Positions 44,953 to 56,244 of a stretch of 64,000 nucleotides of DNA are shown here, piece by piece (the first letter of the stretch is position 1; each line of letters starts with the position of its first letter). The stretch lies in assembly GCA_018340375.1 (NCBI GenBank), contig JAFFJZ010000002.1, positions 51,170,001 through 51,234,000 on the forward strand, in the 5' to 3' direction. The notes beneath the pieces were generated by a model that was given only the letters and a program-made list of their open reading frames with translations, was not told the origin of the DNA and did not search any database. Source of the stretch: Gonatopus flavifemur (taxonomy: Eukaryota > Arthropoda > Insecta > Hymenoptera > Dryinidae). Both the position numbers and the translations under genes were made by a program.

Positions 44953-47900
44953 ATGAAGAAATTTCTGGTGATCGTACTACTGATGGTATTGGCTTGTCTC
45001 GCAAGCAGTGAAGAGAAGCCTAAATGCAGCGGGAAGCTTCAACCTGTGAGTTAAATATGCAATATTTTTAGAAGTGAATTTTCCCTGAAGTGGAATCAAG
45101 TACCTCCAGATGTACTGAGAGAATTTTATTTGAAAAATTGATGTGAAATTCCAGTAATCGAGGCACAGGTGGGAATTCATAAAAAAAAATACTGCGCAAC
45201 ATCGCTGCGTACATTTTTACAGGTTGCACAGTAATTTTTCGAAGAATTTCTACACAGTAGAGAATTTTGTGTATTTTTAACACACGTGCATGTCTCAAGC
45301 GGTCCACTTCCAGAGAAAATTTCTCCCGAAATTCAAAATTCGGGCTCTGTACAGAGCTAGACACGGTCTCAAAGAATCATCCCTGAAAATTTCAGATTTT
45401 TTTATGAATTCAGTTTCGAGCATTTTAAATATTGACACAGAGAAAGTGTGAAATTAACAAAGAAGTATCGAGTTCACGATTAAAATCTGTCAATTTGATA
45501 ATTTTTCGTGTTAATTTTTAACACGAATTTTAACCGGACCATTTATACAACAAAATGTTTTTACTTTGTACTTGGCTCTCGGTTACTGCAATTTCACTGT
45601 AATTTTCACAGAAAAAACTTTACACGTGGAAAATTTTCCTCTGGATTACACGGAAAAAAGAGTTGGTAAAACCACTATATCGAACGACAACGGAGTGCTT
45701 TGATATTTTAAATTATAGATTTCACACGAGGAAAAATTAAGTAATTTTGATTCTGTGTGAAAGATACCGTAACATGTTCAGGGCCAGATGTAGAACTGTG
45801 AAGGCCCCGGGGCTCATTATCCATCATGAATCGAATTTTACTACATTGTGAAAAATGCGGTGTCAACACAGTGTCAGAATTACCACAGAATCAACACCAC
45901 ACGAATTCTATACACGTCCACTTCGAAATCGATGTTGAAATAACACCGAAAATGACACCATGTGGTGTTAAAAGAACACTTTTTGGTGTGAACTTTTTCT
46001 AACACCGCCAATTTTTCACAGTATATTGAATCAATTTAGTTCAAATGAGAATTCAATGAAATTTATTCGGAACAGATGCCTATTTTATTTGACTAAGATT
46101 GATTTTTCTATCCCTTCCAATCAAATTCCTTCAGGTTCATGTTTTAGTGATAGCAATTATTTGAATCGGAATTGATTCGATTCATACTAGGATGATGTTT
46201 TGTAAGAAGTGAAAGAATTCTGGTTGAATGCGATACAACATTTGAAACAAAATTTCTTCGGGGTGAAAAGAAAACTTGTTTACCCCAGCGGATCTGGGTG
46301 AACCATTGAACTCTTTAACATACTGGAATGAGCACTCCCCACATATTCTATAGTTTAGGCTGGTCAGCCACATACTATTGTGATAAGATTTCTTCTCTTT
46401 CTACCCCTTATTCTCTTTATTATTGTCTGATTCTCTTTCCCTTATTCTCCTTATCCTTGTCTGGCATGTAAGGGGGTCGGTGCCGAATCAACGAAAAACC
46501 AAATCAACGAAAAAAAATTTACTAGCAGTATGAAGTTGTCATTTTGTTGCAGTATGAAATGAAATTAGTCATAGATCATTGATTGAATTAAACGAAAAGT
46601 AAAAAACATTGATTTGCTAACACAACCCCACGGTAAATTTAATTTCCCTTTGTTATATTTATGATTATGGTATGGTTATGTTTATGATAACAACAAACCG
46701 ATTTTCGTTCTCTACAGACGTTTGAAACAGTTTGATTGTACCGATCGATTAGGAAGATCATTAATAATTTTATTAGAATGATGAATTACGTGTCTACTGT
46801 AATAAACAGGTGCAGTGAATAGGTTAACATAAAGAAAAATCATCTGGTCACCAAGAAGAAGAGAAAGTTAAGAAAACACTACATGAAGCTAAAGTTGAGT
46901 TCATTTCATACTGCAACAAAATGACAACTTCATACTGCTAGTAAATTTTTTTTCGTTGATTCGGCACCGACCCATGTCAGGCTCGGACTTCTCTCTCTGA
47001 CCGCGATAATCTGGAGAGTAATCATTCCAGTATATTATAGAGTTCAATGGGGTGAACCGACAAGCGACCAAAAATTTCGGTTATATTTTGGTGAAAAATC
47101 TTGGGTTTGATAACTTGTTGGTCGTTTGGAAGATTTTTTTCAACAAAAATTGACCAAAATTCAATCAATCTCAATTTTGGTGATTTTCCGGTTATTTCGT
47201 GGTAATTTCCTGGGTTTTTACCTGAACAATACCAAAAAGATTTCAAAAACGTACCACATTTTTTGGTTACCTCTTGGTGGCAGATTTGTTCTAAGCAACC
47301 ATTAGTTTCCAGTCACAAATAGGTCATTATATATGGTAAAAACCATCTGGGTAACCATTTTCTGACTAAATTTTTACCAAACCAAAGAATAACCAAAAGT
47401 AAACCATAAAATTGGTTACTTTGGAATCGCCAGGGTAATTCTATTTCACTATTTATTTATAAGGGAGAAATTTGATAACAACCAATCAATTGAAAAGAAA
47501 AAATCTGTGTCTGCAATTAATTCAATGAAATGTCCATTCCATCAGAATGCACAGTTTTCTCAATACTTGTATGTCAATATTGTTAAAATTTTTCCAATAA
47601 GAACTCATTTGTTGGTCATTGTCTGAAACTTTATCAGTTCTCTCAAGTTTCTCTACTGAAATGATGCAGATTTCCATGATCCTAAACGAAAAGAACGTAA
47701 TTGAAATCCGTTTCAAACTTAAACAGCAGAACCGCTTTGTTTTTTTGCACGAATATACATTGTGATTAAGATTTTGTTATATGTCACGAGTTTTTTCGTA
47801 TGTGATGGATACAGTAAACCCTCTCCATAGTGCCGCAGGACTTCTCTCTCGCTCAAAGGTCTTTCTTTGATAGAGTGAGGAAGACACAATTCGATTTACT

Positions 47901-49446
47901 GTGAATATTTTTCCGCCAGAGAGTTATTGGAAAATGATGGCAGGATTATAGGAAGAATTAGAAGGAGGGAATTTCAATAACTGAATAACTATCAAAACAA
48001 ATTGAAGATTAGGGTTTTTGAATTTTTGTTCTCTAAGATGTCGAATCATATTCGAATTATCATATGAGATTCACTTATTCCGAATTCCTCAAATTCCGTG
48101 TGGAAATTAATTCTCGAGGGCAATAGGATCAAACTAGGCATCATTATTTGTTTTCTTGAAGACCTGTTTTGGGTGCCCTTATAGGCCCTAGACGGGATTG
48201 TCACGCTCTCATTTTCCCCAAGTTATTGCCACCCTGGTAGAAATGTCACAAGTTCTTCCCTACAACTGATGAGGCACTGAAGAGGAAAAACTAATCAGAA
48301 AAACCAGGCGCGGTGCTAGTTAGTAACTGATAAGTTTGATGCCATTAGCGTTGGTTGGGTAAAACTAATGAGTGACTCAACATTATTTAATAAGTTCAAC
48401 TAATAAGTGTTGGTTGTGCAAAACTGGTGACTTACTTATCAATATTTGATAAGTTGAACCAATTAATCATGATAGGTTAAAACTGTCTTTAATAACTACA
48501 ACTTTTTCACTATGGGTATACACGGAATACAGAGAGATGAACTCCTCAACCTTCAAATGAATAAAATGTTATTCACGCTTGTTATCGAATATACTAGCCC
48601 GTTCGAAAAATTTTTTTATAAACTTTTTCTCATACGTTTACCTAGAATTTTTCTTAGACAAGTTTTCCTAAACTTTTTCCTACTATTTTTCTTATTCTTT
48701 TTCTTTGATCAAATCTAGAAGTTTTCGCCGAGAAGAAAAAATATATATTCACATATGCGGCGTTCTCACCTGAGAAAGGAACACTCCTGTATCGTGTTTC
48801 TATCCAAAGAAATCAGTGCTGATTTGACGTATGATTTAATATGGATAAGAAAAATCCATAAGGAATGCTTATGATTAGAAAAAAAATTTTTTCCTGTCTT
48901 TCCACAAAATATTCTATTGTTTGTTGAGATTTTTCTCTCGTTGTAACAAAGCCACTGCTCAGCGCCTCATCAGTTACTAATAGCCACCGCGTGAGGTACT
49001 GGTCAGTGCCTCATCAGTTACTAATAAACGCCATATGAGGTACTGGTAAGTGCCTGATCAGTTACTCGCCAGTGCGTGCTCAGTTTCCCTAATTAGTCCT
49101 TTGTTGTTGCGAGTGTTACATCCCTCACCAGTTACTTGTAAGTTTTCCCGATTAGTGCCTCACTAGTAAAAAGGATGAACTGATCAGTATCTCATGATTT
49201 ACTAGCGGGAATTTCTACCAGGGCATACGTTGGCAGCATACTTTCATTAATTCCTCCTGAAGAATCATAAACAATATGTGCTTGATGATAAATTTTATGT
49301 TTTAGTGTTATCAAACCGCGGAGTGCTGCCCTGGTCTCGCATGTTTATTCTACGCGAATAAATGTGTTGCTGTTCGAAGCCTGAATTATGAACGGTTAAA
49401 TTCCATCAACTCCGGCGAATCTTCAAAAAATCAAGAACATTTCTAA
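44953..49446 (+). CDS. Knottin gene B: secreted six-cysteine peptide (exons 44953-45045, 49306-49446)
   Basis: This 77-aa secreted peptide is a paralogue of gene A. The first coding exon (44953-45045; exon begins 44931 after CAATTTTCAG) gives a signal peptide MKKFLVIVLLMVLACLASS, then EEKPK and the first mature cysteine, ending at donor GTGAGT in phase 0. The last exon (49306-49446) follows the acceptor TATGTTTTAG. The mature spacing C-x6-C-x5-CC-x4-C-x6-C equals gene A exactly. Between cysteines only scattered residues, such as E before CC, are shared. A hydrophilic 26-residue tail follows. An inhibitor-cystine-knot fold with an extracellular or venom/haemolymph role is inferred; the target is unknown. 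A cysteine within the signal peptide is probably removed. Intron 2 is 4260 bp of repeats. Confidence 0.8.
45845..46021. repeat. Foldback with TTGTGAAAAATGCGGTGTT ends
   Basis: TTGTGAAAAATGCGGTGTTA-like left end faces AACACCGCCAATTTTTCACA. Words GGTGTTA/TAACACC recur within. A partial copy lies at 35691-35786. Confidence 0.75.
46474..46973. mobile_element. hAT-like MITE with near-perfect long terminal inverted repeats
   Basis: GGGTCGGTGCCGAATCAACG faces CGTTGATTCGGCACCGACCC. The inverted match continues through AGTATGAAGTTGTCATTTTG and its complement. ATGTAAGG (46466-46473) and ATGTCAGG (46974-46981) look like an 8-bp duplication with one mismatch. The interior is not coding. Confidence 0.85.
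48232..49223. mobile_element. Element with CCCTGGTAGAAAT ends
   Basis: CCCTGGTAGAAATGTCAC faces GGGAATTTCTACCAGGG. The inside is rich in ACTGATAAGT and CAGTTACTAAT variants, arranged mostly as direct repeats within each half and inverted between halves. The ends are shared with the element at 24714-25508. Confidence 0.75.
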
Positions 49447-49537
49447 GGGATTAATGAGTCACAATTTACAACTGTCAAGACATCTTATAACCATGTGTCA
49501 ATGATGGTTGGAAAATTTAGTTAATATATGAGCAAAG
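49447..49537. other. Presumed 3' UTR of gene B
   Basis: Directly follows the gene B stop. No AATAAA is seen before the hairpin at 49538; the first is near 49655. Confidence 0.35.
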
Positions 49538-49603
49538 CCCTGGCAAAAATCACTCTAGGCTATTACGATGTTTAGAGAATACCTAGAGTGATTTCTACTC
49601 GGG
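49538..49603. repeat. 66-bp hairpin element, CCCTGG/CTCGGG ends
   Basis: CCCTGGCAAAAATCACTCTA faces TAGAGTGATTTCTACTCGGG with a short loop. It looks like a minimal version of the CCCTGGTAGAAAT family. Confidence 0.75.
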
Positions 49604-49979
49604 AATGAACTCACTGAATCGTTGTTACACATACTTATCACAGGTCCGAATGTGAATAAAAATAAGAATCCAACTGTATATACTGAAAATATCCTTCATC
49701 TGTCTCTGACAATGTGTTTCTACACAACGAATGCTGAAATCGCCAGATTCAATGATTTCATGAGATTCAGTTCAACATGTTAATATGAAATAATATAATT
49801 TTTTTTATTGTACTGCATTTTTCTTGCAATGAACTGAGATTGCGTAACTTGCATGTCGATGCTTCAAACAGCATTCGCTGCTCATTCTACTTGCATTTTT
49901 AAAACTTATACAGCGCTCATTGCTCTCACGATTTTCATAATCTAAAAGGCGCTCCTTACGCGTGCATCTTTCTAGCCTA

Positions 49980-50917
49980 CACTGAGAGAAATCGCTTAGT
50001 TGCGTGAACAAAAATACTTTAGTTAATAATCTTTCAGTTGATTTGAATAAATCCTTATTTGATATAAATAAAAATTTGTTTGCGGTAGCAAAAACAATGA
50101 TTTGACGTCTATTCATTTTAAATGAAAAAATTCAGTTAATAGTAGCATAAGTAATTTATTTGTGACAACTAACAATTCAAGTTCCTCAGCGAATAGAATC
50201 TGATGACGCATGCGCTGACTACCATTTCATCATTTGCAATTGTTTCACCGGCATTTCCACCCATGTATGTTTTTCAACGACACGCCTGCAATCGCGTGCA
50301 ACGGCGATACGGAATTTTGGATTTTATTGTTGAAAGAATAGATTACTCCATAGCAAAAGTTTTCAGTTTCATTGGTTCAAAGGTTTTTGGAACGTTTTGT
50401 CTGAAGAATATTCGTACAAAATCTTTTTTTATGCAGTGAAATTGTGCTAAAATATGGAGCAAGTGGAAATGCAAAAAATTTTTCAGAATCTCTCCTGACT
50501 AAATATCCTCAGCAAAAATCATTCGAGTTATTCTCCAGACCTTGCAAGACCTTACGATGCCCTTGCGAGGGACTTGTAATAACCTATACAATCACTGGAT
50601 TCATTTCTAGCGAGGTTATTTAGTGATTCCTGGTATATATTCGATTTTCAATAACCAAAAATATTTCAGTACGATCATATTTTATCGACTGAATAGTTTA
50701 GTTGTAATAACATTTTGATTTACTTGGAATATTTGGTTAGCACAAAGTCAAAATATTTATTTGTGAGAAGTGAAAGTTTTACTCAATCCAACTAAATTCA
50801 GTTGACTAAACAAAATGCGTTGATTTGAATAAAAGTCTAGCTGTCTGATATATGAATAAATTATTTTGCTGCTGTGTTTAGCATTTAGTTACAGCAACTA
50901 TGCCATTTTCCTCAGTG
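49980..50917. mobile_element. CACTGAG element with AAATTAGTTGA-type interior
   Basis: CACTGAGAGAAATCGC and TTTTCCTCAGTG ends. The arms contain TTTAGTTG/CAACTAAA words in inverted order. A patch at 50500-50640 (CCTTGCAAGACCTTACG, CTTGCGAGGG) may be a further insertion. The left flank is TA. Confidence 0.65.
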
Positions 50918-51129
50918 GAAATACCATTTGTTTTGCTCACTTGTGATGGTTAATTCTTCCTTGATTTGTTGAAATCTATTTAAAAAATCAAACTTTGTAA
51001 ATATGACGAATGCTCACACTGAGAGGAATTCCTTATAGCGACTGTAACTATATAAAACGTCTCAACTAAATATTCTTGATGGCAGCTACTGAAAATTTGA
51101 TTGATTCAACCAAGAAATGGTACCGTTTC

Positions 51130-51780
51130 TCTACATCCTGGGTATTGTCCAGACAGTATTTATTCGATACTGACCCTATACCGTCTGTCCACGCGAGCCA
51201 ATACCGTCTGAAATTTTGCGGATGGTCGGCGACAGTTGAGAAACGGTAATAATTCTGAACAGGCACAGTTGTTTTTGCCGAACTTTGACAAATACAACCT
51301 CGCCAGTACCACGCCATTTGTCATAATGAATTGACATAATCGGGAGTGATTTTGGAACATTGTTTACATTGGGGCAGCACTGGCGCCGCTTTGGTTTACC
51401 ATAACAGCCGGATTTCCATGAACATAATTTTAACGTAGTTCGACTACCGATTTTGTAGTTAGCCATTGCCCTACCGATCCTGGCACTCGATCGCCTATTG
51501 AGTATATTGAATGGTCATCCCAATTCTGGCACAGTACTGGCGCGGCTCCGTTACACTACGATCCGTGTATTTTCTGGCCAGTATTGATTCATTACTGGCC
51601 CAACACTGTCTGTCCACGCCAACCAATCCCGTCTCAACTCCGTCGAACATGTACAGCCAGTTGAAAAACAGTAATGGGCCCGAACAGGAACAGTTGTTTT
51701 TGCCGAAGTCTGGCAATTACAACCTTTCCAGTACTGGGCGATTTGTCAACTCCGACAATTTCCACATGGGTACATAGTAA
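51130..51780. repeat. Direct repeat pair, about 430 bp apart
   Basis: The block holding CCGTCTGTCCACGCGAGCCA and CAGTTGTTTTTGCCGAACTT (51170-51305) recurs as a diverged copy at about 51600-51735. ACTGGCGC words add to the pattern. Frames on both strands reflect the duplication. Confidence 0.65.
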
Positions 51781-52005
51781 TATATTTTTATATGAATTAT
51801 AATTCATAATTCGGGATTGATGCTCTGGAAACAATTGTATTGTTGAATTTCCATTTCCCAAAGTATATTGTGCAATTTGCGGAGATTTATTTGATTTATA
51901 AAGCTTAGATTTAATATTTGAGCAATAAAATGTTGATTTCAAATCAAATTGTGACTTTTTCATGAGTGCATATTTGGTACATATTTTATTCTCTTTTCGT
52001 GCATA

Positions 52006-52300
52006 AACGGAGAAAATATATTGAAGAAAGATTATTCAAAGTTCAGTAAAATGGGGACATAGTGGCATTCCCGCGAAGTTTGAAATCCGGTTGACTTAAT
52101 TTTACTAGACTGCAGATGAAAATCCATTCAGATGTTTTTCAACAGTGAGCAACTTGTTGAGATAATGAAAACATTCGAATTTATTTCCATCTGTAGTCGA
52201 GTAAAATGAACTCAACCGGATTTTAAACTTCACGAGAATACCACTATGTCCCCGTTTTACTCAAATTTGGGTAATCTTTCGCCAATACATTTTCTCCGTG
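52006..52300. mobile_element. TA-flanked foldback MITE, AACGGAGAAAA ends
   Basis: AACGGAGAAAATATATTGAA faces ACATTTTCTCCGTG with TA outside both. The arms share GGGGACATAGTGGCATTCCC facing GAATACCACTATGTCCCCG. Confidence 0.85.
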
Positions 52301-52463
52301 TATTTGCATGCATATTTTGGCATTTTGATAGTGCATATAATCCGATGTCTAGCTATGAATCAGAATCGAACAGATCAAATCGAAAGATTTTTCAAATCAT
52401 CATTATGCATGAACTTTTACTACATTCAGTTGTAAATATCATACTATTTCACTTATAGCACTA

Positions 52464-52772
52464 CACGGAGAGAAGAAATTTGCTGACGCAGCAAATCGAG
52501 GTATTATATATAGAATAGCAAAATTTTTTGCTGACCTAGCTAAAAATTTGCTATAACAGCAATCGTGTTAGCTACGACAGCAATTTTTTAGCTGCGGCAG
52601 CAAAAAATGTCTGCTCCGCCAGCAAATTTTCAGTATTATATATAGAATAGCAAACAAATTTTGCTGGGATCGCAAACATTTTTTGCTGTCACAGCAAAAA
52701 ATTTGCTGCTCTGGCAAAAGGAACCCAGCAAAAGTAGATTTCGCTGCCAAAGCGAATTCCTTTTTCTCCGTG
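52464..52772. mobile_element. TA-flanked MITE, GCAGCAAA family, copy 2
   Basis: CACGGAGAGAAGAAATTTGC to TTTTTCTCCGTG, TA on both sides. Nearly identical to 1206-1575 but lacking part of the right interior that the other copy has. Confidence 0.85.
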
Positions 52773-53140
52773 TACTTTTGTGCAAAATGCAGTAATATTT
52801 AAACCATAAATTTCCTCCGTGTAAATAACAATTCATTTTTCGAAAATTTCTCAAGACAAGTTCAAGATGTCCCATGCATTGTAACAGTGGGGCAGATATA
52901 CAAGCTGGTCAATATATCTCGTATTGGAAGTTATATAGTGAAAAATGTTATGTATCTTCAACACGCGCGCATGTCCTAAGCGGGTTACTCAAAGCTTCAG
53001 TTGAATATTGCCACAAAAGATCTGTGGAATTAACAGAAAAGTGTTACCGGATCGAAAAATTTCGACGGTTTTTATTCTCCCACTCAAGGGGATACCAGTG
53101 ATCCCCGCTGATGCAACCTGCCATACAAGCGTACCGAGTA

Positions 53141-53419
53141 AGTAAACATTTTCTCGGCAAGAATACTCTGAACTAAATTCGTAAAGAAGTATGGAATTCT
53201 CGGGAATCAGTCTTCAATACTTCATCTACTGCCGTACATCACCCGAATTTTGAATTTCGAAAAACAGTTCGTGTTACCGACGGAAAAAAAAATATTTCTT
53301 TGGCATTCAAAATCCGGGTGATGTACAGCACTAGATGGGGGATTAAAAATTGATTCCTGAGAATTTCATATTTCTTTATGAGTTCAGTTCAAAGTATTCT
53401 TGCCGAGAAAATGTTTACT
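53141..53419. mobile_element. Foldback inserted in the left arm, AGTAAACATTTTCTCGG ends
   Basis: AGTAAACATTTTCTCGGCAA faces TTGCCGAGAAAATGTTTACT. TA flanks both ends. The right arm of the giant palindrome has the uninterrupted sequence around CGTACCGACTAACC. The arms also share CATCACCCGAATTTTGAAT facing its complement. Confidence 0.85.
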
Positions 53420-54394
53420 TACAAGGAAACGTTTCGAGGTGTCCGTCGCCGATTTGGTTGAAATTGAGACATGTTGTAGAACTCGTGATTTTTAGGGACA
53501 CGTATTTTTTTATATGTGCGCAATCGCGTTTCACAGGGGTGAAACACCCCTTCAAAGAATTCCAGAAAAAGGGAAAAATTTTCAATTCCACACAGATAAT
53601 TCCATTCGATCTACTGACGGATTTGTATGGTCTAAGCGTTCGAAGAGACAAAACATACGAGGTGGCCCCCATGTGGGAAAAGCCCCCTCCCTCCCAAGGA
53701 GGGGGGAAAATATACCTGGGAGGGGATAGCTTTTCAATGTTCTCCAATGGATTTTGAGCGAAATTTTCCAACATTGCGTCATTTTGTAGAGCTCTCAAAA
53801 TGAGCGAACATGTGTTTCCCCATATTGCTCCTATGATACATCGAGGGGGAAAAACCCCCCCGAATGCAAAAACTTCGAAAGAGTGACGGAAAAATTTTCA
53901 AATGTGTTGAAATCCACTACCCGGGGGTTTCCGAGGTCGCTGATTACGAATCTGGCATGAAAAATGTGGAATTCGGAATGACGAGTCCAATATTGCGACC
54001 TCAATATCGGACAATCGAGCGGATTCGCCTGGAGTTCAGGGTTGGGGGGTTTGTTAGGCCAAAAATGACGAATATGAGATTCCTCCCACAGTACTACAGT
54101 TCAGAAAGAGTGCTCAATGTATTCATGTTGAATTCTTATAGTTCCAAATGAATTCTTCAAGAGAACTCTCTGAAATGTGGTACTGATTGAGTCACAATCC
54201 GAAATTTACGATGGTGATTGGAATATTGCCAACTTGGATCTCAGATCACACTCAATTCGCTCAGAATAATGTGTACATAATGTAATATACTATAATGGAA
54301 TATAGTCAAGTAATATTCATTAACCATTGAATATAGTGTGAAGTCGTTTTCCAACAGCTACTCGTTATTCTACGATGGTAATTTGAACACAGTA

Positions 54395-54608
54395 CACTGA
54401 GAGAAGTGGAATGTAATGATTACCATGTACAAATAGTAATTGGGGGACAACTTCGCAAATTTGATTTCGGATACTATAGAGAATCGTAGCAATGTTCATG
54501 CACATGGGAATGGTTACCATTTACATGAAGATGGATACCAAATAACCTGATTCTGTCATTCAACTACTATTTTCGCATGGTCATGGTTACAGTTCACTTT
54601 TCCCAGTG
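54395..54608. mobile_element. CACTGAG MITE inserted in the left arm, TA duplication proven by empty site
   Basis: CACTGAGAGAAGTGGAATGT faces a right end CACTTTTCCCAGTG. The left arm reads ACAGTA-element-TAGTGAA, while the right arm of the giant palindrome reads ACAGTAGTGAA. This shows directly that insertion duplicated TA. The same element, interrupted, lies at 32050-32727. Confidence 0.9.
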
Positions 54609-55229
54609 TAGTGAACTGTCGGTTCTTTCTACAATGAGTTTTTGGTACAAGACAAAAATGCACATCTGTTTCGATATAAAAATTTCAAGTTCAATTAGTT
54701 GTTTAACTCACAAGCCGTCGTCATAGCTCGAGCATACTAGTTCATGAAGAATCAAAAGCAGGACAAATACAGATCAAGACTTGACAGCGAAGATAATGTC
54801 GATATATTGTAAACATCAATACTCATCCTGATCAATTAGGAGTCCAAAGCGGGGTCTAATTTCTTCGGCCTATAGTGTCTTGAATTGGTTCCTTATTATT
54901 CGATATTTCCAAACGACAATTTCCTTGAAACTTGAAGAAATAATTTGGTTCCGCATTGGATCTTCTTGAGTCAAGAATATTTTCCACTTGATATATCACA
55001 TATAAAGCAGTAAAGTTAGAAATTATTATCACGTTGCTATATCAAAGTCTCGATATCAATATATCGACAATATATCCACATTATTTTTGCTGTCAAGTCT
55101 TGATTTGTATTTGTTCTGCTCTTGATTCTTCATGAACTAGTATGCTCGAGCTATGACGACGACTTGTGAGTTAAACAACTAATTTTGACATTTTCATATC
55201 GACACAGATGTGCATTTCTGTCTTGACCC

Positions 55230-56244
55230 ACACAACACCCAATGTCTCAACAATATCTCTAGAACATTACAATGTCTCGCTCAAAACATTCTGTGCGAAA
55301 TGTTCATACAAGATCGTGTAGATATTGCAGATACAATATTTTGTTAAAAATGTTCTGGGAATCTTCCAACTGGAACATCGCACATATCATGATCTGTAAT
55401 GTTTTGGAAATCTACGATGGAGAATATACTGAATTTGTCGCAAATGAAATATTCCAAGAATATGACAGTAGCAATATTTTATGAAACAAAATGAATTTTT
55501 ATACAGCGGATCCAGGAATGGGAAAATTTACAATTCAAGATCGAAAGAAACGCCTCTCCTACAACCTATTCGCTTTTCATTTCAAAAGATGCTGAATCGA
55601 TCGGTCTATATCCCACCGCAACGAATTTTCAAAGTTTTTCCATCCATCTTACTCAGCACTTTATAAAATTTCAAAGTCGAGGTCGAAAACAACCTCTCTC
55701 CTACGATCTACTTATTTTTTGTGTCAGAAGATTCTAAAAATCGATTGGCCTGTATGTCACCGAACCGAATTCTTCAAACTCCCATCATGACGATTACAAT
55801 CAATGGCACTTTGAGAGTGGCGTCGTCATTTCGGAGATTCACTCATGTGATAGAAGCCTTGACTCTCACTCGCAGAACCCGGGTTCAATCCCCACTGACG
55901 GAACTTTCTAATAATAATTGACTTCGAAGCAGTTTTTCTTACACTCAAAGTGATTCTGACCAAGCTCATTCAACATTTGTAGAAGTAAACTCTGAAGAAT
56001 TTTTTTTCAACCCAAAGTAACATTTTGTAAGCTCTTGATTATATGTAATTGTTACATTTTTTTCCGTACAGAATATCACTGAAATGATCTCAGCAATGTT
56101 TCAGAATATCTCCAGAACGTTACAAAGATGGTGACATGAGACATCCTGCAAACATTCTGACAATCTTTTTGAGATGTTTTCCAGAATATTACACATTCCA
56201 AATGTAATATTCTGACAATATTGCTGGGACATCCGTGCTGTGTG
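55230..56244. mobile_element. Insertion in the right arm, CACACAACAC ends
   Basis: CACACAACACCCAATGTCTC faces a right end reading CACACAGCACGGATGTCCC when inverted. Subterminal words (TCTAGAACATTAC, CAGAATATTAC) lie near both ends. Inside, about 55520-55800 is a direct duplication of a roughly 140-bp unit, followed by CCCGGGTTCAATCCCC near 55878, which resembles a tRNA-type B box. Confidence 0.7.

Larger units (their letters stand above)
45046..49305 (+). other. Intron 2 of gene B, filled with repeats
   Basis: Contains elements at 45845-46021, 46474-46973 and 48232-49223, and a GGTTAC-rich repeated patch at about 47040-47430. No coding frame with recognisable content. Confidence 0.7.

Noticed and set aside
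44448..49446. Splicing of the orphan leader at 44448 into exon 44931-45045 of gene B
   Set aside because: The phase would put the exon in a frame that meets a stop within it, so it cannot make the gene B peptide.
55850..55920. Possible tRNA gene from GGGTTCAATCCCC
   Set aside because: The T-stem does not pair well, and no acceptor stem or anticodon arm could be drawn; kept only as a SINE-like hint.
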